Positions 9,806-18,390 of a stretch of DNA of 64,000 nt are shown piece after piece. The notes under the pieces are model-generated. The model saw only the letters and a program-made list of their open reading frames with translations, ran no database searches and had not been told where the DNA came from. The stretch spans positions 62,001 to 126,000 of the forward strand of contig NZ_JANUGW010000006.1 of NCBI RefSeq assembly GCF_024753285.1, read 5' to 3'. Origin of the DNA: Massilia pinisoli (GTDB lineage Bacteria; Pseudomonadota; Gammaproteobacteria; Burkholderiales; Burkholderiaceae_D). Each line of letters starts with the position of its first letter. Positions within the stretch are counted from its first letter, which is position 1. The position numbers and the translations under genes are program-made.

Positions 9806-10889
9806 GGCGGGTGGCTGGTTTGTTCAAGGTGCCCGGAAGCGCGCCGAGTTCCTGCATCGACGCGGCCTTTTCGTAGGCGTCGACGATGCGGGCCACCATC
9901 GGATGGCGCACCACGTCGGCGCTGGAGAACTGGGTGAAGGCGATGCCGCGCACGTCCTTCAGCACGTGCATGGCGTCCACGAGGCCGCTCCGCTGCGTCT
10001 TGTGCAGGTCGACCTGCGTGACGTCGCCCGTGACGACGGCCTTGCTGCCGAAGCCGATCCGCGTGAGGAACATCTTCATCTGCTCGACGGTCGTGTTCTG
10101 CGCTTCGTCCAGGATCACGAACGCGTGATTCAGCGTGCGGCCGCGCATGAACGCGAGCGGCGCGATCTCGATCACCTGTTTCTCGAACAGCTTCTGCGTG
10201 CGGTCGAAGCCGAGCAGGTCGTACAGCGCGTCGTACAGCGGGCGCAAATACGGGTCGACTTTCTGCGCGAAGTCGCCGGGGAGGAAGCCCAGGCGTTCGC
10301 CCGCTTCCACGGCGGGACGCGTCAGGATGATGCGCTTGACGGCGTCGCGCTCCAGCGCGTCGACGGCGCAGGCGACGGCGAGATACGTCTTGCCCGTGCC
10401 GGCCGGGCCGATGCCGAAGCTGATGTCGTGTTCGAGCACGGCCTTCAGGTACTGGATCTGGTGCGGCGTGCGGCCGCGCAGGTCGTGGCGGCGCGTCTTG
10501 AGCATCGGGCTGACGAGGTCTTCGTCGTCCTCGGCCGCGCCATCGCCCTTGTCGGCTTCCTCGGTGACGGCGGCGCCCGGTTCCTTCGGAGGCGTTTCGG
10601 CATCCGCCGTCTTGGGTTTCAGGCCCGCGCGCTGTTCGACGAGCGCCAGTTGCACCTCCTCGATCGGCACGACCTTGTCGGCCACGGCGTAGAAGCGCTC
10701 CAGCAGTTCGACGGCGCGCTCCGCATTGGTGCCGCTGACGATGAACTTCTCGCCGCGCCGGAAGATGGTCACGTCGAGCGCGGCCGAGATCTGGCGCAGG
10801 TTCTCGTCGAGCGGTCCGCAGAGGTGGGCGAGCCGCGTGTTATCGAGCGGCTCGGGGATGAAGTACGAAGGCGGGGTAGGCGTTTTCAA
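9786..10889 (-). CDS. phoH: PhoH-like ATPase (YbeZ)
   Basis: 367-residue PhoH family protein, a predicted RNA helicase-like ATPase that partners YbeY. An N-terminal KH-like region (about residues 15-80) is followed by an acidic linker. The ATPase core then has Walker [12 protein letters not shown] and Walker [17 protein letters not shown] start at 10889 is chosen because it overlaps the miaB stop as TTGA, keeps the frame and gives the family N-terminus [19 protein letters not shown]. The frame stays open far upstream inside miaB, but that part is antisense-like noise and not PhoH sequence. Confidence 0.93.
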   Translation of the reverse strand: MKTPTPPSYFIPEPLDNTRLAHLCGPLDENLRQISAALDVTIFRRGEKFIVSGTNAERAVELLERFYAVADKVVPIEEVQLALVEQRAGLKPKTADAETPPKEPGAAVTEEADKGDGAAEDDEDLVSPMLKTRRHDLRGRTPHQIQYLKAVLEHDISFGIGPAGTGKTYLAVACAVDALERDAVKRIILTRPAVEAGERLGFLPGDFAQKVDPYLRPLYDALYDLLGFDRTQKLFEKQVIEIAPLAFMRGRTLNHAFVILDEAQNTTVEQMKMFLTRIGFGSKAVVTGDVTQVDLHKTQRSGLVDAMHVLKDVRGIAFTQFSSADVVRHPMVARIVDAYEKAASMQELGALPGTLNKPATRHVRKKA

Positions 10890-12247
10890 CTGGCTTTGGC
10901 AATCGTATCGAGGCTGGCGACCAGGTCGCCGCGCAGGGTGTAATCCAGGCTTTCCGTGATGCGCACGTCGACCAGCTGGCCGACGAGCACGTCGCCGGAC
11001 GCGCCGGGGAAGAAGTTGACGACGCGGTTGTTCTCGGTGCGCCCCTGCAGTTCGCCACCACCTTTCTTGGACGGGCCTTCGACCAGGATGCGCTGCACGG
11101 TGCCGACCATCGCGGCACTGGTCTTGCGGGTGTTGGCATCGATTTGCGCCTGCAGGCGCTGCAGGCGCGCGAGCTTGACCTCGTGCGGCGTGTCGTCCGC
11201 CAGGTTCGCGGCCGGCGTGCCGGGGCGCTTGCTGAAGATGAACGAGAAGCTGTTGTCGAAGCCGACGTCTTCGACGAGCTTCATCATCGCCTCGAAATCG
11301 GCGTCCGTCTCGCCCGGGAAGCCCACGATGAAGTCGGACGAGATCGAGATGTCGGGGCGCACGGCCTTGATGCGGCGGATGATCGATTTGTATTCCAGGC
11401 CCGTGTAGCCGCGCTTCATCGCCTGCAGGATGCGGTCGGAACCGTGCTGCACGGGCAGGTACAGGTGATTGACCAGCTGCGGGATCTTCGCGTACGCGTC
11501 GATCAGGCGCTGGGTGAATTCCTTCGGGTGGCTCGTGACGAAGCGCAGGCGCTCGATGCCGGGGATCTCGGCCACGTATTCCAGCAGCAGGGCAAAGTCC
11601 GCGATCTCTCCGCTTTCCATCGCGCCGCGGTAGGCATTCACGTTCTGCCCCAGCAGCATGATTTCCTTGACGCCTTGCGCGGCCAGGCCGGCGACTTCCG
11701 TCAACACGTCCTCGAAGCGGCGCGACACTTCCTCGCCGCGCGTGTACGGCACGACGCAATAGCTGCAATATTTACTGCAGCCTTCCATGATCGACACGTA
11801 CGCGACGGGCCCGTCGACCTTGGCCGGCGGCAGGTGGTCGAATTTTTCGATTTCCGGGAAGCTGATGTCGACCTGCGCGGCGCCCGTGTGGCGGCGCAGC
11901 TGGATCATCTGCGGCAGGCGGTGCAAGGTCTGCGGGCCGAACACCATGTCGACGTGCGGCGCACGCTTGACGATGGCTTCGCCTTCCTGCGACGCCACGC
12001 AGCCGCCCACGCCGATGATCAGGTCGGGCTTCGCGCGCTTGAGTTCCTTCAGGCGGCCGAGGTCGGAAAACACTTTTTCCTGCGCCTTTTCGCGCACGGA
12101 GCAGGTGTTGAACAGGATCACGTCGGCGTCATCCGGCGTGTCGGTGCGTACGAGCCCGTCGGACGCGCCCAGCACGTCCGCCATCTTGTCCGAGTCGTAC
12201 TCGTTCATTTGGCAACCGAAGGTCTTGATGAATACTTTTTTCTGCAT
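10886..12247 (-). CDS. miaB: tRNA-2-methylthio-N6-dimethylallyladenosine synthase MiaB
   Basis: Radical-SAM methylthiotransferase that modifies A37 of tRNAs reading UNN codons. Expected features in order: auxiliary cluster domain with [17 protein letters not shown] and [19 protein letters not shown]; radical SAM core with [18 protein letters not shown]-terminal TRAM domain. The start at 12247 gives [12 protein letters not shown], as in homologues (453 residues). A TTG 14 codons upstream (12289) is an alternative; neither has a clear ribosome site. First gene of miaB-phoH-ybeY. Confidence 0.95.
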   Translation of the reverse strand: MQKKVFIKTFGCQMNEYDSDKMADVLGASDGLVRTDTPDDADVILFNTCSVREKAQEKVFSDLGRLKELKRAKPDLIIGVGGCVASQEGEAIVKRAPHVDMVFGPQTLHRLPQMIQLRRHTGAAQVDISFPEIEKFDHLPPAKVDGPVAYVSIMEGCSKYCSYCVVPYTRGEEVSRRFEDVLTEVAGLAAQGVKEIMLLGQNVNAYRGAMESGEIADFALLLEYVAEIPGIERLRFVTSHPKEFTQRLIDAYAKIPQLVNHLYLPVQHGSDRILQAMKRGYTGLEYKSIIRRIKAVRPDISISSDFIVGFPGETDADFEAMMKLVEDVGFDNSFSFIFSKRPGTPAANLADDTPHEVKLARLQRLQAQIDANTRKTSAAMVGTVQRILVEGPSKKGGGELQGRTENNRVVNFFPGASGDVLVGQLVDVRITESLDYTLRGDLVASLDTIAKAS

Positions 12248-12289
12248 GGAATGCTTATGAGTGCGGTTGGGGACCTGATGCTTTGACAA

Positions 12290-12981
12290 GTGGAGGTCCA
12301 GTTTACCGTAAATCGGATACGGGCCGGCAAAGCGGGTGCGTGCGGCCGTGCGCGCCGCCGCCGCCTGCTTCGCGGCATTAGGAATTTCCGGTGATAAATC
12401 TATATACAGTAGGTTACATTGTTAAATCTTGTATTCTTCTTGCCAGCTGTTATCTTTAAAGTTGCCGATCCGACTCGAACAGGTTTCCCGTTGTGAATCA
12501 ACCAGTTCGTGTAGCTCGGCAATTGCAAAATTAGTCTAAAAAAACACTTGCGTGCGCCACAATTTGTCACCATGTGCTGAAATGACTATGTGACAAGCTT
12601 TCCACCGGTTAGCTTGATTTCGGCCAACGATTTTCGTGCTCAGGTCGAGTGTGAACCCGGCATATGAGTTTGATAATTTGTCCGAAAAACAAGTGCATGT
12701 GGGAAGCGGGAAGTACAAAAACCGCAGCAGCGACTGCTTTCTGTCGCGGCGCCCCGTCCGGCAACGCAGCCGCCTGGCGGCGCGCGGGGTACGGACAGGT
12801 TCCGACGCTGCATCGGTTTTTGGTGCTTCCCGCCGAGGGGGCGCACGCGGTCCGGTAACGTCGCCGGGAGGTCAGGTGAAGGCCTGGTCAGTCGGCAACG
12901 CGATCCGGGAACTTAGGTTGACGAAACTTAGTCATTAACACGGTTCGTAAAAGAACTATTTTAACCATTCACGAGGTCATC
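12290..12981. other. Long AT-rich intergenic spacer, no gene supported
   Basis: About 690 bases between divergent miaB and the small HTH gene. Roughly 12,375-12,720 is much richer in A/T than the surrounding genes. A spaced inverted repeat is visible, TTGTCAC at 12564-12570 and GTGACAA at 12590-12596. A possible -35-like TTGACG lies at 12918 but has no acceptable -10 at normal distance. A 100-codon open frame (12,636-12,938) reads as Arg/Ser-rich noise and has no ribosome site. Content fits a long regulatory leader or promoter region. Confidence 0.4.
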
Positions 12982-13398
12982 ATGGCACATCATGCTTTGT
13001 CATCACAGGAAAGCTACAACCCTAACCACTTGCTGGACATTTTGCTCGGCAAGATGCAGCTGAAGAACGATGCGGCGCTGTCGCGCATGCTGGAAGTCGC
13101 TCCGCCGGTGATCAGCAAGATCCGTCACCACCGCCTGCCCGTCGGCGCTTCATTGCTGATCCGCATGCACGAAGTGACCGGCATGAGCATCCGCGATCTG
13201 CGTGACCTGATGGGCGACCGTCGCACCAAATATCGCCTGTCGGATGCGCAAGGCCGTCCGAAGCCTGAAGAAAAAGCTGCACAGCAAGCTGCCCAGCAAG
13301 CTGCGCAACAGCAACAGGGCCAGCAAGTTCAGCAGGGCCAACAGTCGCAACCGAACGACGCTTCGCCATCCAAGCCGTCCGGCAACTATGCGCACTGA
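12982..13398 (+). CDS. Small HTH-like protein with glutamine-rich tail, function unknown
   Basis: 138 residues. The first ~90 form a Cro/CI-like all-helical unit: NHLLDILLGKMQLKNDAALS, then VAPPVISKIRHHRLPVGASL as the likely recognition region, then MHEVTGMSIRDLRDLMGDRR. From about residue 98 to the end it is low complexity with Gln/Ala repeats (KAAQQAAQQAAQQQQGQQ). GAGGT precedes the ATG by six bases. It is followed by a strong hairpin and preceded by a long AT-rich leader. Homologues seem typical of Oxalobacteraceae (from memory, not searched). DNA binding is an inference; the disordered tail could mediate self-association. Confidence 0.7.
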   Translation: MAHHALSSQESYNPNHLLDILLGKMQLKNDAALSRMLEVAPPVISKIRHHRLPVGASLLIRMHEVTGMSIRDLRDLMGDRRTKYRLSDAQGRPKPEEKAAQQAAQQAAQQQQGQQVQQGQQSQPNDASPSKPSGNYAH

Positions 13399-13400
13399 AG

Positions 13401-13436
13401 CCGCAGGCATGACAGCCGGTCCTGTCATGCCTTCGG
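13401..13436. terminator. Strong hairpin between convergent genes
   Basis: Perfect 11-base arms AGGCATGACAG (13405-13415) and CTGTCATGCCT (13422-13432) with a six-base loop, extended by GCCG/CGGC after one mismatch. It lies just after the HTH gene stop and before the 3' end of the opposing HDOD gene. No T-tract follows, so it may act as a weak bidirectional terminator or mRNA 3' end stabiliser. Confidence 0.5.
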
Positions 13437-13502
13437 CTGGACCCGGCAGCGAGACGTCGTCGCTGCCGTCACCATGACCATCCTGGGCCTGGACGGCCTC
13501 GT

Positions 13503-14345
13503 TCAAGCCATCAGGATGGTCGACATCTCGCCGAACTGCACTTCCGTTTCGCGGAACAGGTGCAGATAGGCTTCCTCGTTCAATCCCATCGCATCCCACG
13601 CGACGCTGGAGACGCGCGGAACCACTTCGTCGTCTTCGCCCGCCAGGTCGAGCGCGTGGACGATGGCATTGGCCACGTGCACGATGGCCGCAAGGAAACC
13701 TGCGCCGTGCAGGTCCGGCGCGTGGTGGCAGGCGATCGCGTGGCGCATCGTGTCCGAGAAATTCCAGTGGTCGGCCAGTGCGACCCCGGCGTCGACGTGA
13801 TCGATGCCCAGCACCGCGCGTTCCGCGTCCAGCCAGTCGCCGCCATGCTGCGCGCGCCACGCGACGACCTGGGCATAGGCGTCGGGATGGCCCGTCACCA
13901 GCACGAGCTTGCCGATGTCGTGCAGCAAGCCGGCCGTGAAGGCGATGTCCTGGTTGAAGCGCATCCGGCGCGCGAGCGCGCGTGCGCACACGGCCGTGGC
14001 GATCGAGTGGCGCCAGAACGCCTTGTCGTGGAACCCGGCGCAACGTCCGCTCGGGAAACAGCCGGTGACGGCTGCCGCCGTGATCAGGTTGCGCGTCGCC
14101 TGGAAGCCGAGGAAGGTGATGGCTTGCTGGATCGTCGTGACCTTGACCTGCAGGCCGAACGACGACGAATTGGCGAGGCGCAACGTCTTGGCCGTCAGCG
14201 CCTGGTCGTACGACACTTTTTTCGCCAGCACGGAAATGTCGATATCGTCTTGCTCTATGCTGCTGAGCAATTCCATGACGACGGCGGGCAGCGACGGCAA
14301 GTCTTGCACGCCGGCGGCGAGCTGTTCGGGTAACAGGCGGTTCAT
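13503..14345 (-). CDS. HDOD domain signalling protein
   Basis: 280 residues, nearly all one HDOD domain (LPSLPAVVMELLSSIEQDD to the Glu-rich C-terminus). The HD-like motif LLHDIGKL is retained near residue 142, and the second His-rich patch is IACHHAPDLHGAG. HDOD proteins act in cyclic-di-GMP, motility and stress signalling, usually without proven hydrolase activity. The start ATG overlaps the stop of the preceding 110-residue gene (ATGA), so the two proteins are produced together. Function beyond signalling is not readable. Confidence 0.85.
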   Translation of the reverse strand: MNRLLPEQLAAGVQDLPSLPAVVMELLSSIEQDDIDISVLAKKVSYDQALTAKTLRLANSSSFGLQVKVTTIQQAITFLGFQATRNLITAAAVTGCFPSGRCAGFHDKAFWRHSIATAVCARALARRMRFNQDIAFTAGLLHDIGKLVLVTGHPDAYAQVVAWRAQHGGDWLDAERAVLGIDHVDAGVALADHWNFSDTMRHAIACHHAPDLHGAGFLAAIVHVANAIVHALDLAGEDDEVVPRVSSVAWDAMGLNEEAYLHLFRETEVQFGEMSTILMA

Positions 14346-14674
14346 GCGTCCTCCCCGCGTTGCAAACGATAATCTTCCACGTAGCGGCGCAGGATGCCGG
14401 TGCCCCAGTCGCCGAGGTCGTCGCGATCGTGCATGCGGAACACATGGTCGAGCCGCGCCTGGATTGCCGCCGGATCGACGGGCACGGGCGCCGGGGCGGC
14501 TTGCAGGATGGGCAGCACGTCGATGCCGTGCCGCCCCAGCGACGCAAGCATCGATTCCGTCAAGACCACGCCCTGCGCCAGCAAGACGTTGCCCCTGCCG
14601 TCGAGCACGACATCGGACAACACCATTCCCGGACGGGTCTCGGCCAGCGGCGTCAGCTGGAAAGGACCGCTCAT
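14342..14674 (-). CDS. Small protein resembling the N-terminal domain of HD-GYP phosphodiesterases
   Basis: 110 residues. The core LAETRPGMVLSDVVLDGRGNVLLAQG followed by LTESMLASLGRHGIDVLPI resembles the leader module found in front of HD/HD-GYP and HDOD domains. A short helical tail (ILRRYVEDYRLQRGEDA) follows. ATG 14674 is chosen because GAGGGA lies seven bases upstream; an upstream in-frame start at 14698 has no such site. Coupled by a 4-base overlap to the HDOD gene, so a complex of the two is likely. No catalytic residues are seen. Confidence 0.75.
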   Translation of the reverse strand: MSGPFQLTPLAETRPGMVLSDVVLDGRGNVLLAQGVVLTESMLASLGRHGIDVLPILQAAPAPVPVDPAAIQARLDHVFRMHDRDDLGDWGTGILRRYVEDYRLQRGEDA

Positions 14675-14774
14675 GCTTCCCTCGTTTATTTTTGGCAATG
14701 TCTGATATTACCATCGGGTCAGGGGCTGTGAGCCGCTTAATGCAGTCTTAATCCGGGCACGGTACGATGGCCGG

Positions 14775-15326
14775 ATGACCAGTCAACGCTATATTGCTTT
14801 ATTAAGAGGCGTGAATGTCGGACGGGCAAAACGCATTGCCATGGCCGACTTGCGCAAACTGATCGCCGATCTCGGCTACGACAATGTGCGCAGCCTGCTC
14901 AACAGCGGCAACGTCGTCTTCACCGGTCCTGCCAAGCCGCACGACACGGTGGCGGCCGAGATCGAGGACGCGCTCGTGCTCAAGCTTGGTGTCGCGTCGC
15001 GTACCATCGTGCTCGGGTGCGCTGACCTGGACGCGATCATTTCTTCGAATCCCTTGCTGGACGTGGCCACCGACCACGCGCGCCTGCTGACCTTCATTCT
15101 GACCGCCGGCCATTCCCGCGCAGCCATCGAACCCTTGTGCGGCCAGGACTGGCGGCCGGGCGCGGTGGCGCTGGGCGAGCGCGCAGCCTATGTCTGGTGC
15201 CCCGACGGCGTCCTCGACAGTAGGGCGGCCGCGGCACTGGGCAAGCAGCTGGGCGATGGGACGACGGCGCGCAACTGGGCGACCCTGAGCAAGCTGCGCG
15301 CGCTGTGCCAGGAATTGCCGGCCTGA
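14775..15326 (+). CDS. DUF1697 family protein
   Basis: 183 residues with the family hallmarks at the N-terminus: YIALLRGVNVGRAKRIAMAD and NVRSLLNSGNVVF. The C-terminal helix TTARNWATLSKLRALC also fits. The family is cytosolic and of unknown function. The gene is a single transcription unit, divergent from the HDOD pair and followed by the AT-rich spacer upstream of the FtsH-like gene. Codon usage matches its neighbours. Confidence 0.88.
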   Translation: MTSQRYIALLRGVNVGRAKRIAMADLRKLIADLGYDNVRSLLNSGNVVFTGPAKPHDTVAAEIEDALVLKLGVASRTIVLGCADLDAIISSNPLLDVATDHARLLTFILTAGHSRAAIEPLCGQDWRPGAVALGERAAYVWCPDGVLDSRAAAALGKQLGDGTTARNWATLSKLRALCQELPA

Positions 15327-15731
15327 GCCATCAGGGGGGGCGATTTCGCGCCGATGAATAGATGGCAAAGTTAATAAATTCTACATGCGACAAATACATT
15401 CATTATTCAAATGGCTATTGATAAGTTATTAAAATCCGCCGTGATTGATTGCGATTTATTTATCAAATAGATGGGATTGGCAATAAAAGGCGATATCAAC
15501 TTGATCATCCGTGTTGCGATTCAAAATTTTTTCGGCGCACGGTATACACGACGCTTTTCTTTGCGAGTATAGTCTCCATATCCCCATTGCCTTCGGGCAT
15601 CAAAACAATATCAAACGCACACGTTTGAATACCCCGCGGTCCCGCACCGCCGCCTTCGCGTCCACTCGGCACTTCGGAAGGCATGCAACACCCTGCCGTA
15701 TCACGCACCTTCGACTTTGTAGAGTACCGAT
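15327..15731. other. AT-rich intergenic spacer upstream of the FtsH-like gene
   Basis: About 400 bases. The first 170 (15,350-15,520) are strikingly AT-rich for this genome, with many short A/T tracts; the rest returns to higher GC. No convincing gene, hairpin or promoter pair was found; TATAGT at 15,569 has no -35 partner at the right distance. The only weak ribosome-site candidate for the next gene is GTAGAG ending about seven bases before its ATG. Confidence 0.4.
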
Positions 15732-17696
15732 ATGCCCAATTTTGCCCGACTTCAAATTGCCTTTAAGAATGTTTATGTCCGGATCCTGACGGCCGTATTG
15801 CTTGGCGTTATGGCGGGCTGGGCAATCTACAAGGCCGATATCCCGCAAGATCCGTCGCCGGTCGTCTATTCCCAGAACATTTCCGAGATCACTCAACTGG
15901 CATCTCAGAAAGACCGCCTGGACTATCTGATCGTGGCAAAGCCGCTGTCGGATTCGCCGCGCTATATCTATAAGTTCAAAGGCACGCCGGAATTGCACGT
16001 CGTGAAAGTGCCGAGCACGTCGCACCTGTCGCTGGAACGCGAAGTGCTGCTGAAGAATGCGATCCCGTATTCCATCGCCAAGGACGAATACCTGGCGTCG
16101 CACAAGGCCGTCATGCAGGACGAAGGCGAAGGCGTCGGCGCCGACGTCCTGGACTTCATGAAACGTCACGCGCTCGACCTGACCGTGCTGCTGGTGATCC
16201 TGTACGCCATGAAATTCGGCATCCCGGGCATGGGCATGAGCAGCCAGCTGATCACCCCGGACAAGTTGAAGGGCAGCATGGACGACCTGATCGGCATGGA
16301 AGACATCAAGCAGGAAGTGCTGCACCTGGAAGACATGATCCGCAACCGCGAGTTGTACAAAGAGCACAACATCGACAAGCCGTTCAATGTCATGCTGACG
16401 GGTCCGGCCGGTACTGGTAAGACCAAGCTGGTGGGCTACCTGGCCAAGCGCCTCGACATTCCGCTGATCCAGGCATCCGGCTCGGCACTGGAATCGGGCT
16501 ACGTCGGCGGCGGTTCGAAGGCGTTGAACGCGCTGTACCGCAAGGCGTCGAGCAAGGGCCGCTGCATCATCTTCCTGGATGAAGCGCAAAGCCTGTTCAT
16601 GCCGCGCGGCCGCAGCGAAAAGAAATGGGAAGACGATACGGCGAACACCCTGCTGGGCCTGCTGGACGGCGTGAAGAGCGACAAGGGCCAGGGCGTGATC
16701 TGGGTCGTCGCCTCGAACTTCGACGATGCGTCGACGGAGATGGACGAAGCGATGCTGCGCCGCTTCTCCGTGAAGATCAATTTCCGCCTGCCGAACAAGG
16801 GCGAGCGCAAGGAGTTGCTGCGCAGCTTCCTGGCACGCAAGAAGGAAGGCCTCGTGGACTGGAACGACCTCGACCTGGACCAAGTCGCGGAAATCACGCA
16901 GAACCTGAGCCCGGCGCTGCTGGAAACGGTGGTCGAGCGCGCGTCGATGATCTCGATCCAGGAAAAGACGATCATCAATACCGACCTGCTGTTCCGCGCC
17001 TACGAGCGCGCCACGATCGGCCTCACGGACCGCGCCACGACGGCCGAGAAGTTGAAGCAGCGCGAGCGCATCGCCGTGCACGAACTGGGACACTTCTTCA
17101 TGCAGATCGACCCGTATCTGCGCGCCGGCATGAGCTTGGCCGAGGTCAAGGAAAAGTCGCATCTGCTGAAGATCAGCACGGAAGCGGTGTCCAAGATCGG
17201 TGCGCTGGGTTATGTGCTGCAGTCCGGCGAAGACATGTCGCTGCGCACCTTGGAAGAAATGGAACGCGACGTGATCGGCCTGTACGGCGGCGTCGCGGCG
17301 GAAGAGTTGTTCTACGGCGCACGCGGCATTTCCGTGGGTAGCCAGAACGACATCGAAAAGATCACGAAAATGCTGAACCTGATGGTCAACCGCCTGTCGA
17401 TGTATTCGCGCGCCAAGATCGACTACAGCCAGTTGCAGAACGATGCGTCCGGCGAGCACACCTTGCGCCAGGTCGAGGAGAAATCGGACGAGCTGTACAA
17501 CTACACGTTGAATTCGATCCGCGACTACAAGGACGTGATCCTGTCGATCAAGGACACGCTGCTCGACCAGTACGTGCTGTCGAAGGATGCCGTGTTCGAG
17601 CTGCTGGAAGAACACCAGGAAGCGTTGACGGCCGGCTTGAACGCGCCGCGCCACGCGAGCCTGAAGCTGTGCGCCGAAGAGGCTGCGGTGGCGTAA
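15732..17696 (+). CDS. Divergent FtsH-like membrane AAA+ zinc metalloprotease
   Basis: 654 residues with FtsH architecture: membrane helix at about 16-33, periplasmic domain, second helix at about 148-165, AAA module, M41 peptidase. Walker A is GPAGTGKTK (224 on), Walker B IIFLDEAQ (D283, E284), and the pore loop is YVG at 257-259 where classical FtsH has FVG. The second region of homology is short (ASNFDDASTEMDEAMLRRF). The zinc site is HELGH at 450-454 (usually HEAGH), with D540 in SQNDIEK as third ligand. All catalytic residues are kept, so it should be active, but it differs at nearly every signature motif from housekeeping FtsH. A perfect terminator follows. Confidence 0.88.
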   Translation: MPNFARLQIAFKNVYVRILTAVLLGVMAGWAIYKADIPQDPSPVVYSQNISEITQLASQKDRLDYLIVAKPLSDSPRYIYKFKGTPELHVVKVPSTSHLSLEREVLLKNAIPYSIAKDEYLASHKAVMQDEGEGVGADVLDFMKRHALDLTVLLVILYAMKFGIPGMGMSSQLITPDKLKGSMDDLIGMEDIKQEVLHLEDMIRNRELYKEHNIDKPFNVMLTGPAGTGKTKLVGYLAKRLDIPLIQASGSALESGYVGGGSKALNALYRKASSKGRCIIFLDEAQSLFMPRGRSEKKWEDDTANTLLGLLDGVKSDKGQGVIWVVASNFDDASTEMDEAMLRRFSVKINFRLPNKGERKELLRSFLARKKEGLVDWNDLDLDQVAEITQNLSPALLETVVERASMISIQEKTIINTDLLFRAYERATIGLTDRATTAEKLKQRERIAVHELGHFFMQIDPYLRAGMSLAEVKEKSHLLKISTEAVSKIGALGYVLQSGEDMSLRTLEEMERDVIGLYGGVAAEELFYGARGISVGSQNDIEKITKMLNLMVNRLSMYSRAKIDYSQLQNDASGEHTLRQVEEKSDELYNYTLNSIRDYKDVILSIKDTLLDQYVLSKDAVFELLEEHQEALTAGLNAPRHASLKLCAEEAAVA

Positions 17697-17723
17697 GTAA
17701 AAGTTTGGTGGTGGTGGTGAATG

Positions 17724-17753
17724 CGGCGGACAGCGATGTCCGCCGTTTTTTTT
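17724..17753 (+). terminator. Rho-independent terminator of the FtsH-like gene
   Basis: Nine-base arms CGGCGGACA and TGTCCGCCG around a GCGA tetraloop, followed directly by eight T residues. It starts 28 bases after the stop codon and also sits beyond the 3' end of the opposing propeller gene. Confidence 0.9.
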
Positions 17754-18381
17754 ATTCCGGAAGCTGCACGACGCGGATCTTGCCGCTATGGCCACCGCCG
17801 CAGAAGAAGCGGTCGACGCCGTCGGACTCGAGGCCCGACACCATCGCGTCGGCCGGCATCTCGACGCATTGCAGCACGTCGCCCGTGCGCGGATCCACGC
17901 GGCGCAAGTCGCTGCTGTCGTTTTCCCAGGTGGCGTGCCACAGCTCGCCGTTCAACCACGTCACGCCGGTGACGAAGCGCTTCGATTCGATCGTCTGCAG
18001 GATCGCGCCCGTCGCCGGATCGAGACGGTGGATCTTGCGCGCGCGGTGCTGGCCGATCCACAGCGAGCCTTCGGCCCACGTGAGGCCGGCACCGCCGCCG
18101 TCCGGCGTCGGGATGCTCGACAGGATGGCGCCCGTGTCGGGGTCGATCTTCTGGATGCGGCTGTCCGCGATCTGGTACAGGTAGCGGCCGTCGAACGCGG
18201 TGCCCGCGTGGGCCTGGACGGGCAGGGAGCGCTGCAGCCGGCCACTGTCGGGATCGACCGCGTTCAAGTGGTCGCCGGACGCGAACCACAGCCGGAAGCC
18301 GTCGAAGGAGACGCCATGCACGTCGGGCTGGTCGTCGAAGGGTCCGTACTCGCGGACGATATGGGCAGGTGTCGTTTTCAT
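17752..18381 (-). CDS. Beta-propeller protein (glutamine-cyclotransferase/PQQ-repeat-like)
   Basis: 209 residues made of about four or five blades of 40-45 residues, each with a pattern like DPDSGRLQRSLPV, DPDTGAILSSIPTPDG, DPATGAILQTIES and DPRTGDVLQCVEM. No signal peptide, so cytosolic. The repeated DP.TG turns with following beta strands resemble quinoprotein-type or glutamine-cyclotransferase-like propellers. Function unknown; a binding or sensing role is possible. Its start lies nine bases from the 3' end of the regulator gene upstream, on the same strand, so the two may be cotranscribed. Confidence 0.7.
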   Translation of the reverse strand: MKTTPAHIVREYGPFDDQPDVHGVSFDGFRLWFASGDHLNAVDPDSGRLQRSLPVQAHAGTAFDGRYLYQIADSRIQKIDPDTGAILSSIPTPDGGGAGLTWAEGSLWIGQHRARKIHRLDPATGAILQTIESKRFVTGVTWLNGELWHATWENDSSDLRRVDPRTGDVLQCVEMPADAMVSGLESDGVDRFFCGGGHSGKIRVVQLPE

Positions 18382-18390
18382 ATGGTCATT

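Noticed and set aside
12636..12938. 100-codon plus-strand frame in the spacer upstream of the HTH gene
   Set aside because: No ribosome site, Arg/Ser/Gly-rich, overlaps the presumed promoter area and shows no domain; small antisense frames there are equally poor.
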